Shown here: one piece after another, positions 17,576-24,953 of the stretch | Layout: every line of letters begins with the position of its first letter | Position numbering within the stretch: position 1 is the stretch's first letter | Source of the DNA: Clostridia bacterium | Lineage (GTDB): Bacteria > Bacillota > Clostridia > Christensenellales > Aristaeellaceae | Reading direction: 5' to 3' | Assembly (NCBI GenBank): GCA_017534885.1 | Contig: JAFXVR010000070.1 | Span: 1-35,817 of the forward strand | DNA length: 35,817 nucleotides | Program-made: the position numbers and the translations under genes | Notes under the pieces: generated by a model | Told to the model about the DNA's origin: nothing | The model's input: the letters and a program-made list of their open reading frames with translations, nothing else | Databases searched by the model: none

Positions 17576-18314
17576 AGCCATGATCCCGGACGCCCGGAAG
17601 GAAGCGCTGAGCGAAGCCGTATCCCAGCGTTTTTCCTGCCGGAAGTATCAGGCGCGGGATCTTGAGCCGGGGGACTGGTCGGCGCTGGCCTACCTCTGCG
17701 GCAAATGCGCGCTGCCCGGCGTGAGGCTTATTCCCCTGCGCTGCAACGAAGGCCTGTTTTCTCTGCCGCTGATGCGGGTGCCTGTCATCCGCGGGGTGAT
17801 GACCTGCGCTGCCGTCGTCACCGAAAACGACAGCCGCGACGCGCTGATTTACGCGGGCTTCAGCGGTGAACTGCTGGTGCTTGAGCTGACGGCCATCCAT
17901 CTGGGCACCTGCTGGGTCACCGGCACCTACCGCAAAAACCTCGCCGAGGAGAAAGCCCGCCCCGGCACGGGCTGCAAGCTCCAGGGGCTGATCGCCGTCG
18001 GTTACCCGGACACCAAAAAATCAGCCCGGCGCCGCAAACCGCTGCGGAGCATCTGCACAGCCGATCCCGCGGAATGGGCTGAGGGGCCGCGGCACATGGC
18101 TGAACTCGTGATGCAGGCGCCCTCCGCGATGAATCTCCAGCCCTGGCAGCTCGCCTTAGAGCCTGACCGGCTGATCTTAGACGCCCGGGAACACAACCCG
18201 CGCACCGCCCTGGATATCGGCATCGCCCTCTGCCATGCCGAACTGGCCTGCAGCGGAACGCACACCTGGCATCTGGCCAAATCGGGAGACGAGCCCTACT
18301 GCTGGGCTGAATAG
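17562..18314 (+). CDS. Nitroreductase-fold protein (TM1586-like)
   Basis: 250 residues, ATG overlapping the sirtuin gene by 14 nt, with GAGGAGG six bases upstream. The N-terminal SQRFSCRKY and the second-half APSAMNLQPWQLAL resemble the two halves of FMN-binding nitroreductases, as in the TM1586-type family (PF14512), where two half-domains are fused in one chain. A flavin-dependent reductase role is inferred; the electron acceptor is unknown. It ends the ten-gene run beginning at ecfA1, and no clear terminator follows. Confidence 0.72.
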   Translation: MLTPEAMIPDARKEALSEAVSQRFSCRKYQARDLEPGDWSALAYLCGKCALPGVRLIPLRCNEGLFSLPLMRVPVIRGVMTCAAVVTENDSRDALIYAGFSGELLVLELTAIHLGTCWVTGTYRKNLAEEKARPGTGCKLQGLIAVGYPDTKKSARRRKPLRSICTADPAEWAEGPRHMAELVMQAPSAMNLQPWQLALEPDRLILDAREHNPRTALDIGIALCHAELACSGTHTWHLAKSGDEPYCWAE

Positions 18315-18366
18315 CGCCTGTTGATAAAAATGTGATGCCAAATTTCACAAAATCCGCAAAAAAGCC

Positions 18367-18395
18367 TTGCGAAATGAGAAGAAATCATGTACAAT
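18367..18395 (+). promoter_or_regulatory. ireB promoter
   Basis: TTGCGA (18367-18372) and TACAAT (18390-18395) with exact 17-base spacing, about 35 bases before the start codon. Confidence 0.6.
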
Positions 18396-18429
18396 AATAA
18401 TGGATTTTTGTGAAAGGAGGCAGCGCTGA

Positions 18430-18705
18430 ATGGAAGGATACTATCAGGAGCCGACTCAGAATACAATTCATTTCCGGTTTAATACCTCCAGCGGGAATGT
18501 CGATCCTCGTTCGGTGCTCACCTATGTCTATCAGGCGCTTCGGGAAAAGGGCTATGACCCGATCATCCAGATCGAGGGCTATCTCCTTTCCGGCGACCCG
18601 ACATACATCACCAATCACCGCGGGGCCCGTAGCATCATCTGCAGCATCGAGCGCGATGAGCTGATCGAGGAGCTCCTGCGCAATTACCTGGGCGGTCAGA
18701 GCTGA
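18430..18705 (+). CDS. ireB: IreB family regulatory phosphoprotein (DUF965)
   Basis: 91 residues, ATG with AAAGGAGG upstream. The whole chain matches the IreB family: FRF near the N-terminus, [20 protein letters not shown], and [21 protein letters not shown]. In Enterococcus faecalis IreB is the substrate of the Ser/Thr kinase IreK, phosphorylated on two threonines three residues apart, and it affects cephalosporin resistance. T9 and T12 here have the same spacing and are the likely equivalents. The gene usually sits between alaS and ruvX; here it has its own promoter and terminator between unrelated genes. Confidence 0.92.
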   Translation: MEGYYQEPTQNTIHFRFNTSSGNVDPRSVLTYVYQALREKGYDPIIQIEGYLLSGDPTYITNHRGARSIICSIERDELIEELLRNYLGGQS

Positions 18706-18713
18706 CACCCTTC

Positions 18714-18736
18714 ACCGGCTTGATGCCGGTTTTTTT
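18714..18736 (+). terminator. ireB intrinsic terminator
   Basis: ACCGGC (18714-18719), a 5-nt loop and GCCGGT (18725-18730) followed by six more T residues: a compact textbook terminator. Confidence 0.85.
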
Positions 18737-18850
18737 GTGCGCTGTATCAACCGGGAAAACGCGCCTTGAAAAACCGGCCGGATACCGTCCAAAATACACA
18801 AACATTATTTTCACTTTGTTTGTATACATTCGGATATTTGAAAAAGGGAC

Positions 18851-18878
18851 TTTACGTTTAGCGCTTTCATGATATAAT
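18851..18878 (+). promoter_or_regulatory. prs promoter
   Basis: TTTACG (18851-18856) and TATAAT (18873-18878), 16-base spacing. The -10 box overlaps an in-frame ATG at 18877, and a second ATG at 18883 falls before or at the transcript start, so neither can begin the protein. Confidence 0.65.
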
Positions 18879-18921
18879 GGATATGTACCACCTTACCCGA
18901 CCGGCCAAAGGGGGACAGTCG

Positions 18922-20139
18922 ATGACGGACTTTGTGAACACCTGGAACAACGACACCTTCCTGACCTACCCGGTGGGGCCTCTCGGACTGATTGCCATGC
19001 AGGGGACCGAGGAGCTCGGCGAAAAAGTGAACAAGTGGCTGATCCGCTGGCGCGACAACATTGAGGGCTATACTGACGACGGCGACATGCGGACGACCCC
19101 CGGCGAGCACCCGGACTTCCTCATCAAGACTTCCTGCCCCCGTTTCGGCAACGGCGAGGGCAAGGGCATGCTGAAGGAAACCGTGCGCGGCTACGACATT
19201 TACATCCTCTGCGACGTGGGCGCCTACAACTGTACCTACAAGATGTATGGCCGGGAAGTGCCCATGAGCCCTGACGAGCACTTTGCTGACCTGAAGCGCA
19301 TCATCGCGGCCATGAGCGGCAAGGCCAAGCGCATCAACGTCATCATGCCCATGCTCTACGAAGGCCGGCAGCACAGGCGCTCCTCCCGGGAAAGCCTGGA
19401 CTGCGCCATGATGCTGCAGGAGCTGGAGCAGCTCGGCGTGGAGAACCTCATCACCTTTGACGCCCACGATCCCCGGGTGCAGAACGCTGTGCCCACCATG
19501 GGCTTCGAGAGCATCATGCCCAGCTATCAGATCTTCAAGGCGCTGCTCCGCAAGGACAAGACCCTGCGCATTGACAAGCAGCACCTGATGATTGTCTCCC
19601 CCGACGAGGGTGCGATCGACCGGAACATCTTCTATGCCTCTGTTCTGGGGCTGGACATGGGCCTGTTCTACAAGCGCCGCGACTATTCCCGCATTGAGAA
19701 CGGCCGGAATCCCATCGTCGCTCACGAATACCTGGGTGACAGCGTGGAGGGCAAGGACGTCTTTGTGGCGGACGACATCATCTCCTCCGGTGAGTCCGTG
19801 ATCGACCTAGCCCGGGAGCTCAAGAAGCGCAAGGCCAACCGCATCTTTGCTGCTGCGACCTTCGCCCTGTTCACCAACGGCATCGACAGCTACAGCAAGG
19901 CATATGAAGAGGGCATCATTGACCGGGTCATTTCCACCAACCTCACCTACTGCACGCCGGAGCTCCGGGGATCTCCCTGGTTCATCCAGGCGGACATGAG
20001 CAAGTATATCTCCTATATCATCGCCACCCTCAACCACAACCGCTCCCTGTCGAAGCTGCTGAATCCTTCCAAGCGGATCAACAAACTGCTGGAAAAGTAC
20101 AATCAGGAACAGACGGACAGCGGCATGCGGCTGGTATAA
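18922..20139 (+). CDS. prs: Ribose-phosphate pyrophosphokinase, long form
   Basis: 405 residues from the ATG at 18922, which has AAAGGGGG seven bases upstream and lies after the promoter. The enzyme makes PRPP from ribose 5-phosphate and ATP for nucleotide, His, Trp and NAD synthesis. The PRPP loop is DDIISSGES at 284-292. GRQHRRSSRES forms the catalytic flexible loop, and ITFDAHDPRVQNAVP matches the divalent-cation region. Common Prs enzymes are about 315 residues. The extra length is an N-terminal extension of roughly 70 residues and insertions before the flexible loop. I take it as a divergent clostridial Prs subtype, so activity and allosteric control may differ from the classical enzyme. 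Confidence 0.88.
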   Translation: MTDFVNTWNNDTFLTYPVGPLGLIAMQGTEELGEKVNKWLIRWRDNIEGYTDDGDMRTTPGEHPDFLIKTSCPRFGNGEGKGMLKETVRGYDIYILCDVGAYNCTYKMYGREVPMSPDEHFADLKRIIAAMSGKAKRINVIMPMLYEGRQHRRSSRESLDCAMMLQELEQLGVENLITFDAHDPRVQNAVPTMGFESIMPSYQIFKALLRKDKTLRIDKQHLMIVSPDEGAIDRNIFYASVLGLDMGLFYKRRDYSRIENGRNPIVAHEYLGDSVEGKDVFVADDIISSGESVIDLARELKKRKANRIFAAATFALFTNGIDSYSKAYEEGIIDRVISTNLTYCTPELRGSPWFIQADMSKYISYIIATLNHNRSLSKLLNPSKRINKLLEKYNQEQTDSGMRLV

Positions 20140-20153
20140 CCTGTCAAACCCAT

Positions 20154-20204
20154 GGCCCCGGGACGGGCGGACTCCTTTGCGGAAGCGCCGTTCTGTCCGG
20201 GGCC
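20154..20204 (+). terminator. prs terminator
   Basis: GGCCCCGG (20154-20161) pairs with CCGGGGCC (20197-20204); GAC/GTC extends the stem beyond a bulged G. The tail TCATTTGTTTT is T-rich and runs into the next gene's ribosome binding site. Confidence 0.65.
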
Positions 20205-20231
20205 TCATTTGTTTTGAAGGAGGTATCGAAT

Positions 20232-21659
20232 ATGGCCTTTCCGGTAACGACGCCCGAGGCTGTCGGCGTGTCCAGCGGCGGCATTCTGCGCTTTCTCGGC
20301 GATATGCGGGAGCAGCACCTGCACCTGCACAGCCTGCTGATCCTGCGCCACGGTCAGGAGCTGGCCCGCTGCGCCTTCGCGCCCTGGAACGCGGAGGACA
20401 GGCACATGCTCTTTTCCCTCAGCAAGAGCTTTACCTCCACCGCTGTGGGCTTTGCGGTGCAGGATGGTCTGCTGACGGTGGAGGATCGCCTGGTGGATTT
20501 CTTCCCCGAGCTGCTGCCTTCTCCTCCCTGCGAAAACACGCAGAAGATGCGCATCCGCCATCTGCTCACCATGAATACCGGCCACGAAATCGAACCAATG
20601 CGTACCGGCAGCAGCTGGGAGGAAACCTTCCTGCGCACCTATGTGCCCCGCGAGCCCGGGACGCACTTCCTCTACAACACCTTCGCCACCTACATGCTTT
20701 CCGCTGTGCTGCAGAAGGTGACCGGACGGAAGCTCCTCAGCTACCTGCGGGAGAAGCTGATGGATCCGCTGGGCATGAGTCCGGATATCTGGTTTGAAGA
20801 GTCCCCTTCCGGTGTGGCCACCGGCGGCTATGGTCTGAATGTCCGCATTGACGACATCGCCAAGCTCGGCCAGTTCTATCTGCAGGGCGGAAAATGGGAA
20901 GGCAGACAGCTGCTGAATGAAAAGTGGATCAGGGATGCGCAGACGCCCTGGTCGGACAACAGCCATATCCGTGAGGGCGTGACCGACTGGAACGTGGGAT
21001 ACGGCTACCAGTTCTGGATGTGCCGCCCGGAGAAGGTCTTCCGGGGCGACGGCGCTTACGGCCAGTACTGCGTGATTCTGCCGGAGCAGGATATGGTGAT
21101 CGCCATCACCGGCGGCCTGAAGGATATGCAGGCGGTGCTGCAGTCCATCTGGGATCGGGTGCTGCCGACGGTCGATCAGCCTCAGTCCGTGGACGCCGCT
21201 GAAGACCTGCGTGCCGCGCTGGCCGCCCCCGTGACGCCCGCCTTCTGGGAGGAGGAGGGGCTTGCGGTCGTCACCGCGCCAGCCATCGACCCTGCCTGGC
21301 TGGGGACTTACCGCTTTCAGTATAGCGATATGGGAATCGAAAGGCTGGCGGTGACCGAGGACGGCCTCAGCCTGACCCGGAAGGGGTATACCGCCCGTCT
21401 GCCGCTCTCCCCGGATGTGTGGCAGCGCGTGCGGCTTTCCGCCGTACCTGAGCCGGAGGCCTCAGCCCATGACTTCTTTGCTATCGCCAGCCTGCGGGCC
21501 GCGCGGCAGGAGGATGAACTGCTGCTCCACTTCTGCTTCACGGAAACACCCTTTGAGAACATGATCCGCATCCGCTTCCTCCCTCACGGCCTGACCTTCA
21601 GGCTCAAAGTCAACATTGGCGCGGACGCGGACGGCGAGCTGATCGCCATCCGGGAGTAA
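20232..21659 (+). CDS. Serine hydrolase, class C beta-lactamase fold
   Basis: 475 residues from the ATG at 20232, with AAGGAGGT seven bases upstream; an in-frame TTG 18 bases earlier sits before this site and is rejected. The catalytic S62-x-x-K65 is in LFSLSKSF. The second motif region reads FLYNTFATYML, so the usual Y-[SA]-N is replaced by YNT. A Gly-rich GDGAYGQY occupies the third-motif region. Residues from about 350 on form a beta-rich C-terminal domain like those appended to EstB and PBP-like hydrolases. No signal peptide is seen, favouring a cytoplasmic esterase or amidase over an antibiotic-resistance enzyme. The gene is monocistronic. Confidence 0.85.
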   Translation: MAFPVTTPEAVGVSSGGILRFLGDMREQHLHLHSLLILRHGQELARCAFAPWNAEDRHMLFSLSKSFTSTAVGFAVQDGLLTVEDRLVDFFPELLPSPPCENTQKMRIRHLLTMNTGHEIEPMRTGSSWEETFLRTYVPREPGTHFLYNTFATYMLSAVLQKVTGRKLLSYLREKLMDPLGMSPDIWFEESPSGVATGGYGLNVRIDDIAKLGQFYLQGGKWEGRQLLNEKWIRDAQTPWSDNSHIREGVTDWNVGYGYQFWMCRPEKVFRGDGAYGQYCVILPEQDMVIAITGGLKDMQAVLQSIWDRVLPTVDQPQSVDAAEDLRAALAAPVTPAFWEEEGLAVVTAPAIDPAWLGTYRFQYSDMGIERLAVTEDGLSLTRKGYTARLPLSPDVWQRVRLSAVPEPEASAHDFFAIASLRAARQEDELLLHFCFTETPFENMIRIRFLPHGLTFRLKVNIGADADGELIAIRE

Positions 21660-21673
21660 GAAACCAGGCAACG

Positions 21674-21705
21674 CCCCATGAGCCTGCGCGGCTGATGGGG
21701 TTTTT
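21674..21705 (+). terminator. Terminator of the serine hydrolase gene
   Basis: CCCCATGAGCC (21674-21684) and GGCTGATGGGG (21690-21700) pair with one mismatch, followed by TTTTT. Confidence 0.8.
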
Positions 21706-21710
21706 GCGCG

Positions 21711-21740
21711 TATAAAAACAGGGGAGGTTTCCCTCCCCTG
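21711..21740 (-). terminator. Terminator of the BMP binding-protein gene
   Basis: Read on the minus strand, CAGGGGAGG and CCTCCCCTG form a 9-bp stem (21719-21727 with 21732-21740) around a GAAA tetraloop, followed by TTTTTA. Confidence 0.8.
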
Positions 21741-21759
21741 CCGATGTCCGATGAATGGC

Positions 21760-22911
21760 TTACTCGTACAGCACGGTGACGTTGCTGAATTCGACGGTGG
21801 TGATGGAGTCAGCCTCATAGTTGGTGTCGTCCACCGCGACCTCGCCGGCCTTCATGGCAGCAACCAGCGCCTCGTACTCCTCCACGGAGTAGTTCTCGAG
21901 GCTCCAGGTGCCCACGGGCAGACCCACAGCGTCGTCGTTGATGCCGTAAGAAGTGTTCTGGCCGCCGATCTCAGCCCAGGTGCCGTCATAGGACTTGCCG
22001 ATGGCGATCTCAGTGGCTTCGCGGATGCCCTTCATGGCGGAGGTGATCACATAGTCGCGGGTGATCACGGTGCCGGTGGCGGAATCCACAGCGCGGGACT
22101 GGTCCACGTCAACGCCGACCACGAAAGCGTCGTTGGCGGAAGCAGCAGCGGAGATGGAATCGAAGATGTTGCCGCCGCAGGAGAAGACGACCTCGGTGCC
22201 GGTGGAGTACCAGCCGGACATCATGGTCTGGAGCTCAGCGGAGGGGCTGAAGCTGCCGCCATACTGCCAAGTGTACTTCACTTCGACCTGCGCGCCCATT
22301 TCAGCAGCCGCAGCGTTCGCGCCCTGCACAAAGCCGTAGCCATAACGGTCGCAAGCGGGGTTGGTGCCGCCGCCGCCGCCGGAGAAACCCAGCTTGGTGA
22401 AGCCTTCCTTGACCACGGCGAAGCCAGCCAGATAACCGGCCTGCTCTTCCTTGAACGCGATGCCGGCCACGTTGTTCAGCACGTTGCCAGCCTCGTCGGT
22501 CAAGGCCCAGCCATCGATGAAGACGAAGTTCACGCCGGTGAACTCGATGGCGGCCTTGGTCAGCGCGGTGCCCTGCATGAAGCCGGCGCACACAACGACC
22601 TTGGCGCCGCCGTCCACGGCAGCCTTCATGGCGTCGTAGCGGTCATCGTCAGTGGCCTTGTCGCCGTTGGCGGGCTGATAATACTTGTAGGTCAGGCCAT
22701 TCGCAGCAGCGTAGCCCTTCACACCATTCCAGGTGCCTTCGTTGAAGGAGCCATCCTTCAGCTGGCCGACGTCCGTGACGAAAGCCACTTCGTAGGTGCC
22801 GTCCGCAGAGGTCACAGTGTCCGGCACTTCGTCCGGATTCACTTCAGCGCTCGCAGCGAAGCAGACCAGCAGCATGGCCATCGCGAGGAGCATCGCAAGA
22901 ACCTTTTTCAT
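21760..22911 (-). CDS. BMP-family ABC substrate-binding protein
   Basis: 383 residues from the ATG complementary to 22909-22911, with AAGGAGG upstream; an ATG at 22974 falls in the promoter. A signal peptide (MKKVLAMLLAMAMLLVCFAA) is followed by ASA-E, a good type I cleavage site. The family hallmark is FVTDVGQLKDGSFNEGTWNG; AGIAFKEEQAGYLAGFAV and the Gly-rich FSGGGGGTNP follow. BMP/PnrA/TmpC proteins bind purine nucleosides or related solutes for ABC import. No permease or ATPase gene is adjacent. The Cys in LLVC is preceded by Val, so it does not form a canonical lipobox. Confidence 0.92.
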   Translation of the reverse strand: MKKVLAMLLAMAMLLVCFAASAEVNPDEVPDTVTSADGTYEVAFVTDVGQLKDGSFNEGTWNGVKGYAAANGLTYKYYQPANGDKATDDDRYDAMKAAVDGGAKVVVCAGFMQGTALTKAAIEFTGVNFVFIDGWALTDEAGNVLNNVAGIAFKEEQAGYLAGFAVVKEGFTKLGFSGGGGGTNPACDRYGYGFVQGANAAAAEMGAQVEVKYTWQYGGSFSPSAELQTMMSGWYSTGTEVVFSCGGNIFDSISAAASANDAFVVGVDVDQSRAVDSATGTVITRDYVITSAMKGIREATEIAIGKSYDGTWAEIGGQNTSYGINDDAVGLPVGTWSLENYSVEEYEALVAAMKAGEVAVDDTNYEADSITTVEFSNVTVLYE

Positions 22912-22936
22912 TGGAACACGCCTCCTTACTATTCGT

Positions 22937-22955
22937 TCGGCATTCCTTATGCCGA
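22937..22955. promoter_or_regulatory. Inverted repeat at the BMP gene transcript start
   Basis: TCGGCAT (22937-22943), a 5-base spacer and ATGCCGA (22949-22955) form a perfect palindrome immediately after the extended -10 box of the minus-strand promoter. It spans the predicted transcription start and could be a repressor operator or a 5' hairpin protecting the mRNA. Confidence 0.45.
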
Positions 22956-22959
22956 GGGT

Positions 22960-22988
22960 ATTATACCAAATCATCCGCCGTTTGAAAA
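22960..22988 (-). promoter_or_regulatory. Promoter of the BMP gene
   Basis: On the minus strand an extended -10 TGGTATAAT (TATAAT at 22960-22965) lies 17 bases from a weak -35 TTTTCA (22983-22988). Confidence 0.65.
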
Positions 22989-23150
22989 GAGGCTAAGTTC
23001 CAAAAAACGTCAACAATGGAGGTCATCTGTGATTTGTCCAAATTCTGTAACGGCCTTTTCTAAATTTGTAATGAATCAGGATGAACCTGCCTTCTCCCCA
23101 GTGAAGCGGGAGCGCCTCCTTTGGCAGAGATAATTATTTTTTTGTCAAGC
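22989..23150. other. Intergenic stretch without recognised gene
   Basis: Between the divergent BMP and pckA promoters. It is AT-richer than the flanking genes and includes an ATTATTTTTTTGTC run at about 23134-23146. I see no convincing small gene, RNA or strong hairpin; any upstream control of either promoter would lie here. Confidence 0.4.
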
Positions 23151-23179
23151 TTGCAGGAGAAACAATTTGCGTGTAGAAT
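23151..23179 (+). promoter_or_regulatory. pckA promoter
   Basis: TTGCAG (23151-23156) and TAGAAT (23174-23179) with 17-base spacing, followed by an approximately 75-nt leader. Confidence 0.55.
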
Positions 23180-23260
23180 ACAGAATTGGGAGTAAGTTGG
23201 AAATCTGCTCCCGAGTGATTGATTGTACCGGCTGACCGGCACAAGATGGAGGTTTACCGC

Positions 23261-24826
23261 ATGAGTCTCAATCTGGAGTATCTGGGAATCGTCAACCCGA
23301 CCGCCGTATACCGCAATCTGACCCCCGCGCAGCTGACGGAGCATGCCCTGTTCCGCGGCGAGGGCACCCTGTCCAACACCGGCGCGCTGGTGGTCAAGAC
23401 CGGCAAGTACACCGGCCGCAGCGCCAATGATAAGTTCATCGTGGACGTGCCCGCCGTGCATGACGAGATCGCCTGGGGCAAGGTCAACCGTCCCATCAGC
23501 CGTGAGAAGTTCAACGCCCTGTGGGCCAAGGCGGTCGCCTACCTGCAGAAACGCGACATTTTTGTCTTCGACGGCATGGCCGGCGCAGATCCCAAGTATG
23601 TGAAGAAGTTCCGCATTGTCAATGAGCTGGCCAGCCAGAACCTCTTCATCCATCAGCTGCTCCGCCGCCCCACCGCGGAAGAGCTGGAAGCCTTCAGCGA
23701 GGATTATGTCATCATCGCCGTGCCCGGCTTCAAGTGCGTGCCCGCTACCGACGGCACCAACAGCGAAGCCGCCATCCTGGTGGACTTTGACGCCCGCAGG
23801 GTGCTGATCTGCGGCACCCAGTACGCCGGCGAAATCAAGAAATCCGTGTTCACCGTGATGAACTATCTCCTGCCCAAGGAAGGCATCTTCCCGATGCACT
23901 GCTCCGCCAACGTGGGCGCCAATGGCGACAGCGCCGTGTTCTTCGGCCTGAGCGGCACCGGCAAGACCACCCTGTCCGCGGATCCCCGCCGTTCCCTGAT
24001 CGGCGATGACGAACACGGCTGGGCGGACGACTCTGTGTTCAACTTTGAGGGCGGCTGCTATGCCAAGTGCATCAACCTGTCCAAGGAAGGCGAGCCCGAG
24101 ATCTACAACGCCATCCGCTTCGGCGCACTGGTGGAGAACGTAGTCATGGATCCCGACACCCGCGAGTTCGACTTTGATGATGACTCCTTAGCCGTCAACA
24201 GCCGCGTGGGCTACCCCATCGACTTCATCCCCAACGCGGTACTCTCCGGCAAGTCTGACAGCGTGCCGAAGACCGTTATCTTCCTGACCGCCGACGCTTA
24301 CGGCGTGCTGCCGCCCATCTCCAAGCTGAACGAGAAGCAGGCCATGTACTACTTCGTGTCCGGCTTCACCTCCAAGGTGGCCGGCACCGAGATCGGCGTG
24401 ACCGAGCCCGTGCCCACCTTCTCCACCTGCTTCGGCGAGCCCTTCATGCCCATGGATCCCTCCGTGTACGCGGCCATGCTGGAGGACAAGGTGCAGAAAT
24501 CCGGCGCCAATGTCTACCTGGTCAACACCGGCTGGAACGGCACCGGCAAGCGCATGAAGCTGAGCTACACCCGCGCCATGGTAACCGCAGCCCTGACCGG
24601 CGAGATCGAAAAGGCCGAGTTCGTGACCGATCCCACCTTCGGCGTGCAGGTGCCCACCACCGTCGAGGGCGTGCCCTCCGAGCTGCTGATCCCCGAAAAC
24701 ACCTGGGAAGACAAGGCCGCCTACCAGGCTGCCTGCAGGAAGCTCGCCAAGTCCTTCGCGGAGAACTTCAGGAAGTACACCAAGATGCCCGCTGACGTGG
24801 TCGCCGCCGGCCCCAAGGCGGAGTAA
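23261..24826 (+). CDS. pckA: Phosphoenolpyruvate carboxykinase (ATP)
   Basis: 521 residues from the ATG at 23261 (GGAGG eight bases upstream); an ATG-less extension back to 23219 has no ribosome binding site. RSANDKF near residue 50 and the kinase-1 loop FGLSGTGKTTLSADP around 227-241 identify the ATP-dependent family. GDDEHGW near 249 is kinase-2 with metal ligands, and FEGGCYAK follows. The enzyme interconverts oxaloacetate + ATP and PEP + CO2 + ADP. In anaerobic fermenters it often runs toward oxaloacetate, feeding succinate or propionate formation; direction cannot be read from sequence. The gene is monocistronic, with promoter and terminator. Confidence 0.97.
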   Translation: MSLNLEYLGIVNPTAVYRNLTPAQLTEHALFRGEGTLSNTGALVVKTGKYTGRSANDKFIVDVPAVHDEIAWGKVNRPISREKFNALWAKAVAYLQKRDIFVFDGMAGADPKYVKKFRIVNELASQNLFIHQLLRRPTAEELEAFSEDYVIIAVPGFKCVPATDGTNSEAAILVDFDARRVLICGTQYAGEIKKSVFTVMNYLLPKEGIFPMHCSANVGANGDSAVFFGLSGTGKTTLSADPRRSLIGDDEHGWADDSVFNFEGGCYAKCINLSKEGEPEIYNAIRFGALVENVVMDPDTREFDFDDDSLAVNSRVGYPIDFIPNAVLSGKSDSVPKTVIFLTADAYGVLPPISKLNEKQAMYYFVSGFTSKVAGTEIGVTEPVPTFSTCFGEPFMPMDPSVYAAMLEDKVQKSGANVYLVNTGWNGTGKRMKLSYTRAMVTAALTGEIEKAEFVTDPTFGVQVPTTVEGVPSELLIPENTWEDKAAYQAACRKLAKSFAENFRKYTKMPADVVAAGPKAE

Positions 24827-24859
24827 CACCTTAAGGTCATCTATTCTGCTTGATATGCG

Positions 24860-24889
24860 CCCTCTCCCAGCTTACGGGAGAGGGTTTTT
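24860..24889 (+). terminator. pckA intrinsic terminator
   Basis: CCCTCTCCC (24860-24868) and GGGAGAGGG (24876-24884) with a 7-nt loop, followed by TTTTT. Confidence 0.88.
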
Positions 24890-24899
24890 CGATGGTTTG

Positions 24900-24919
24900 T
24901 ATAACGATTGTTCGTTATA
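24900..24919. promoter_or_regulatory. 20-bp perfect palindrome, candidate operator
   Basis: TATAACGA, a TTGT spacer and TCGTTATA form an exact dyad about 35 bp upstream of the -35 box of the next gene. Size and symmetry fit a dimeric helix-turn-helix regulator such as a TetR-type protein; the regulator is not in the window. Confidence 0.45.
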
Positions 24920-24934
24920 TATATATATATATAT
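24916..24934. repeat. (TA)9 dinucleotide run
   Basis: A 19-base TA run joins the palindrome to the promoter region. In this GC-rich context it stands out; it could ease DNA melting or change promoter geometry through length variation. Confidence 0.7.
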
Positions 24935-24953
24935 TTGAATTTGACGAAATTCA

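Noticed and set aside
15071..17581. 836-residue open frame on the minus strand
   Set aside because: It lies opposite pepT, the DUF6062 gene and the sirtuin gene, all with clear motifs and ribosome binding sites. Long antisense frames are expected from GC-rich codon use.
18812..18885. Translation start of prs at the ATG at 18877
   Set aside because: That ATG overlaps the -10 box TATAAT; the ATG at 18922 has a strong ribosome binding site and lies inside the transcript.
20232..21659. Beta-lactamase resistance gene
   Set aside because: The SxxK motif fits the fold, but there is no signal peptide, the Y-x-N motif is altered and a C-terminal domain typical of esterase-like relatives is present.
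21751..23133. 460-residue plus-strand frame
   Set aside because: Antisense to the BMP binding-protein gene and its promoter; low-complexity Gly/Ala/Val/His composition typical of a shadow frame.
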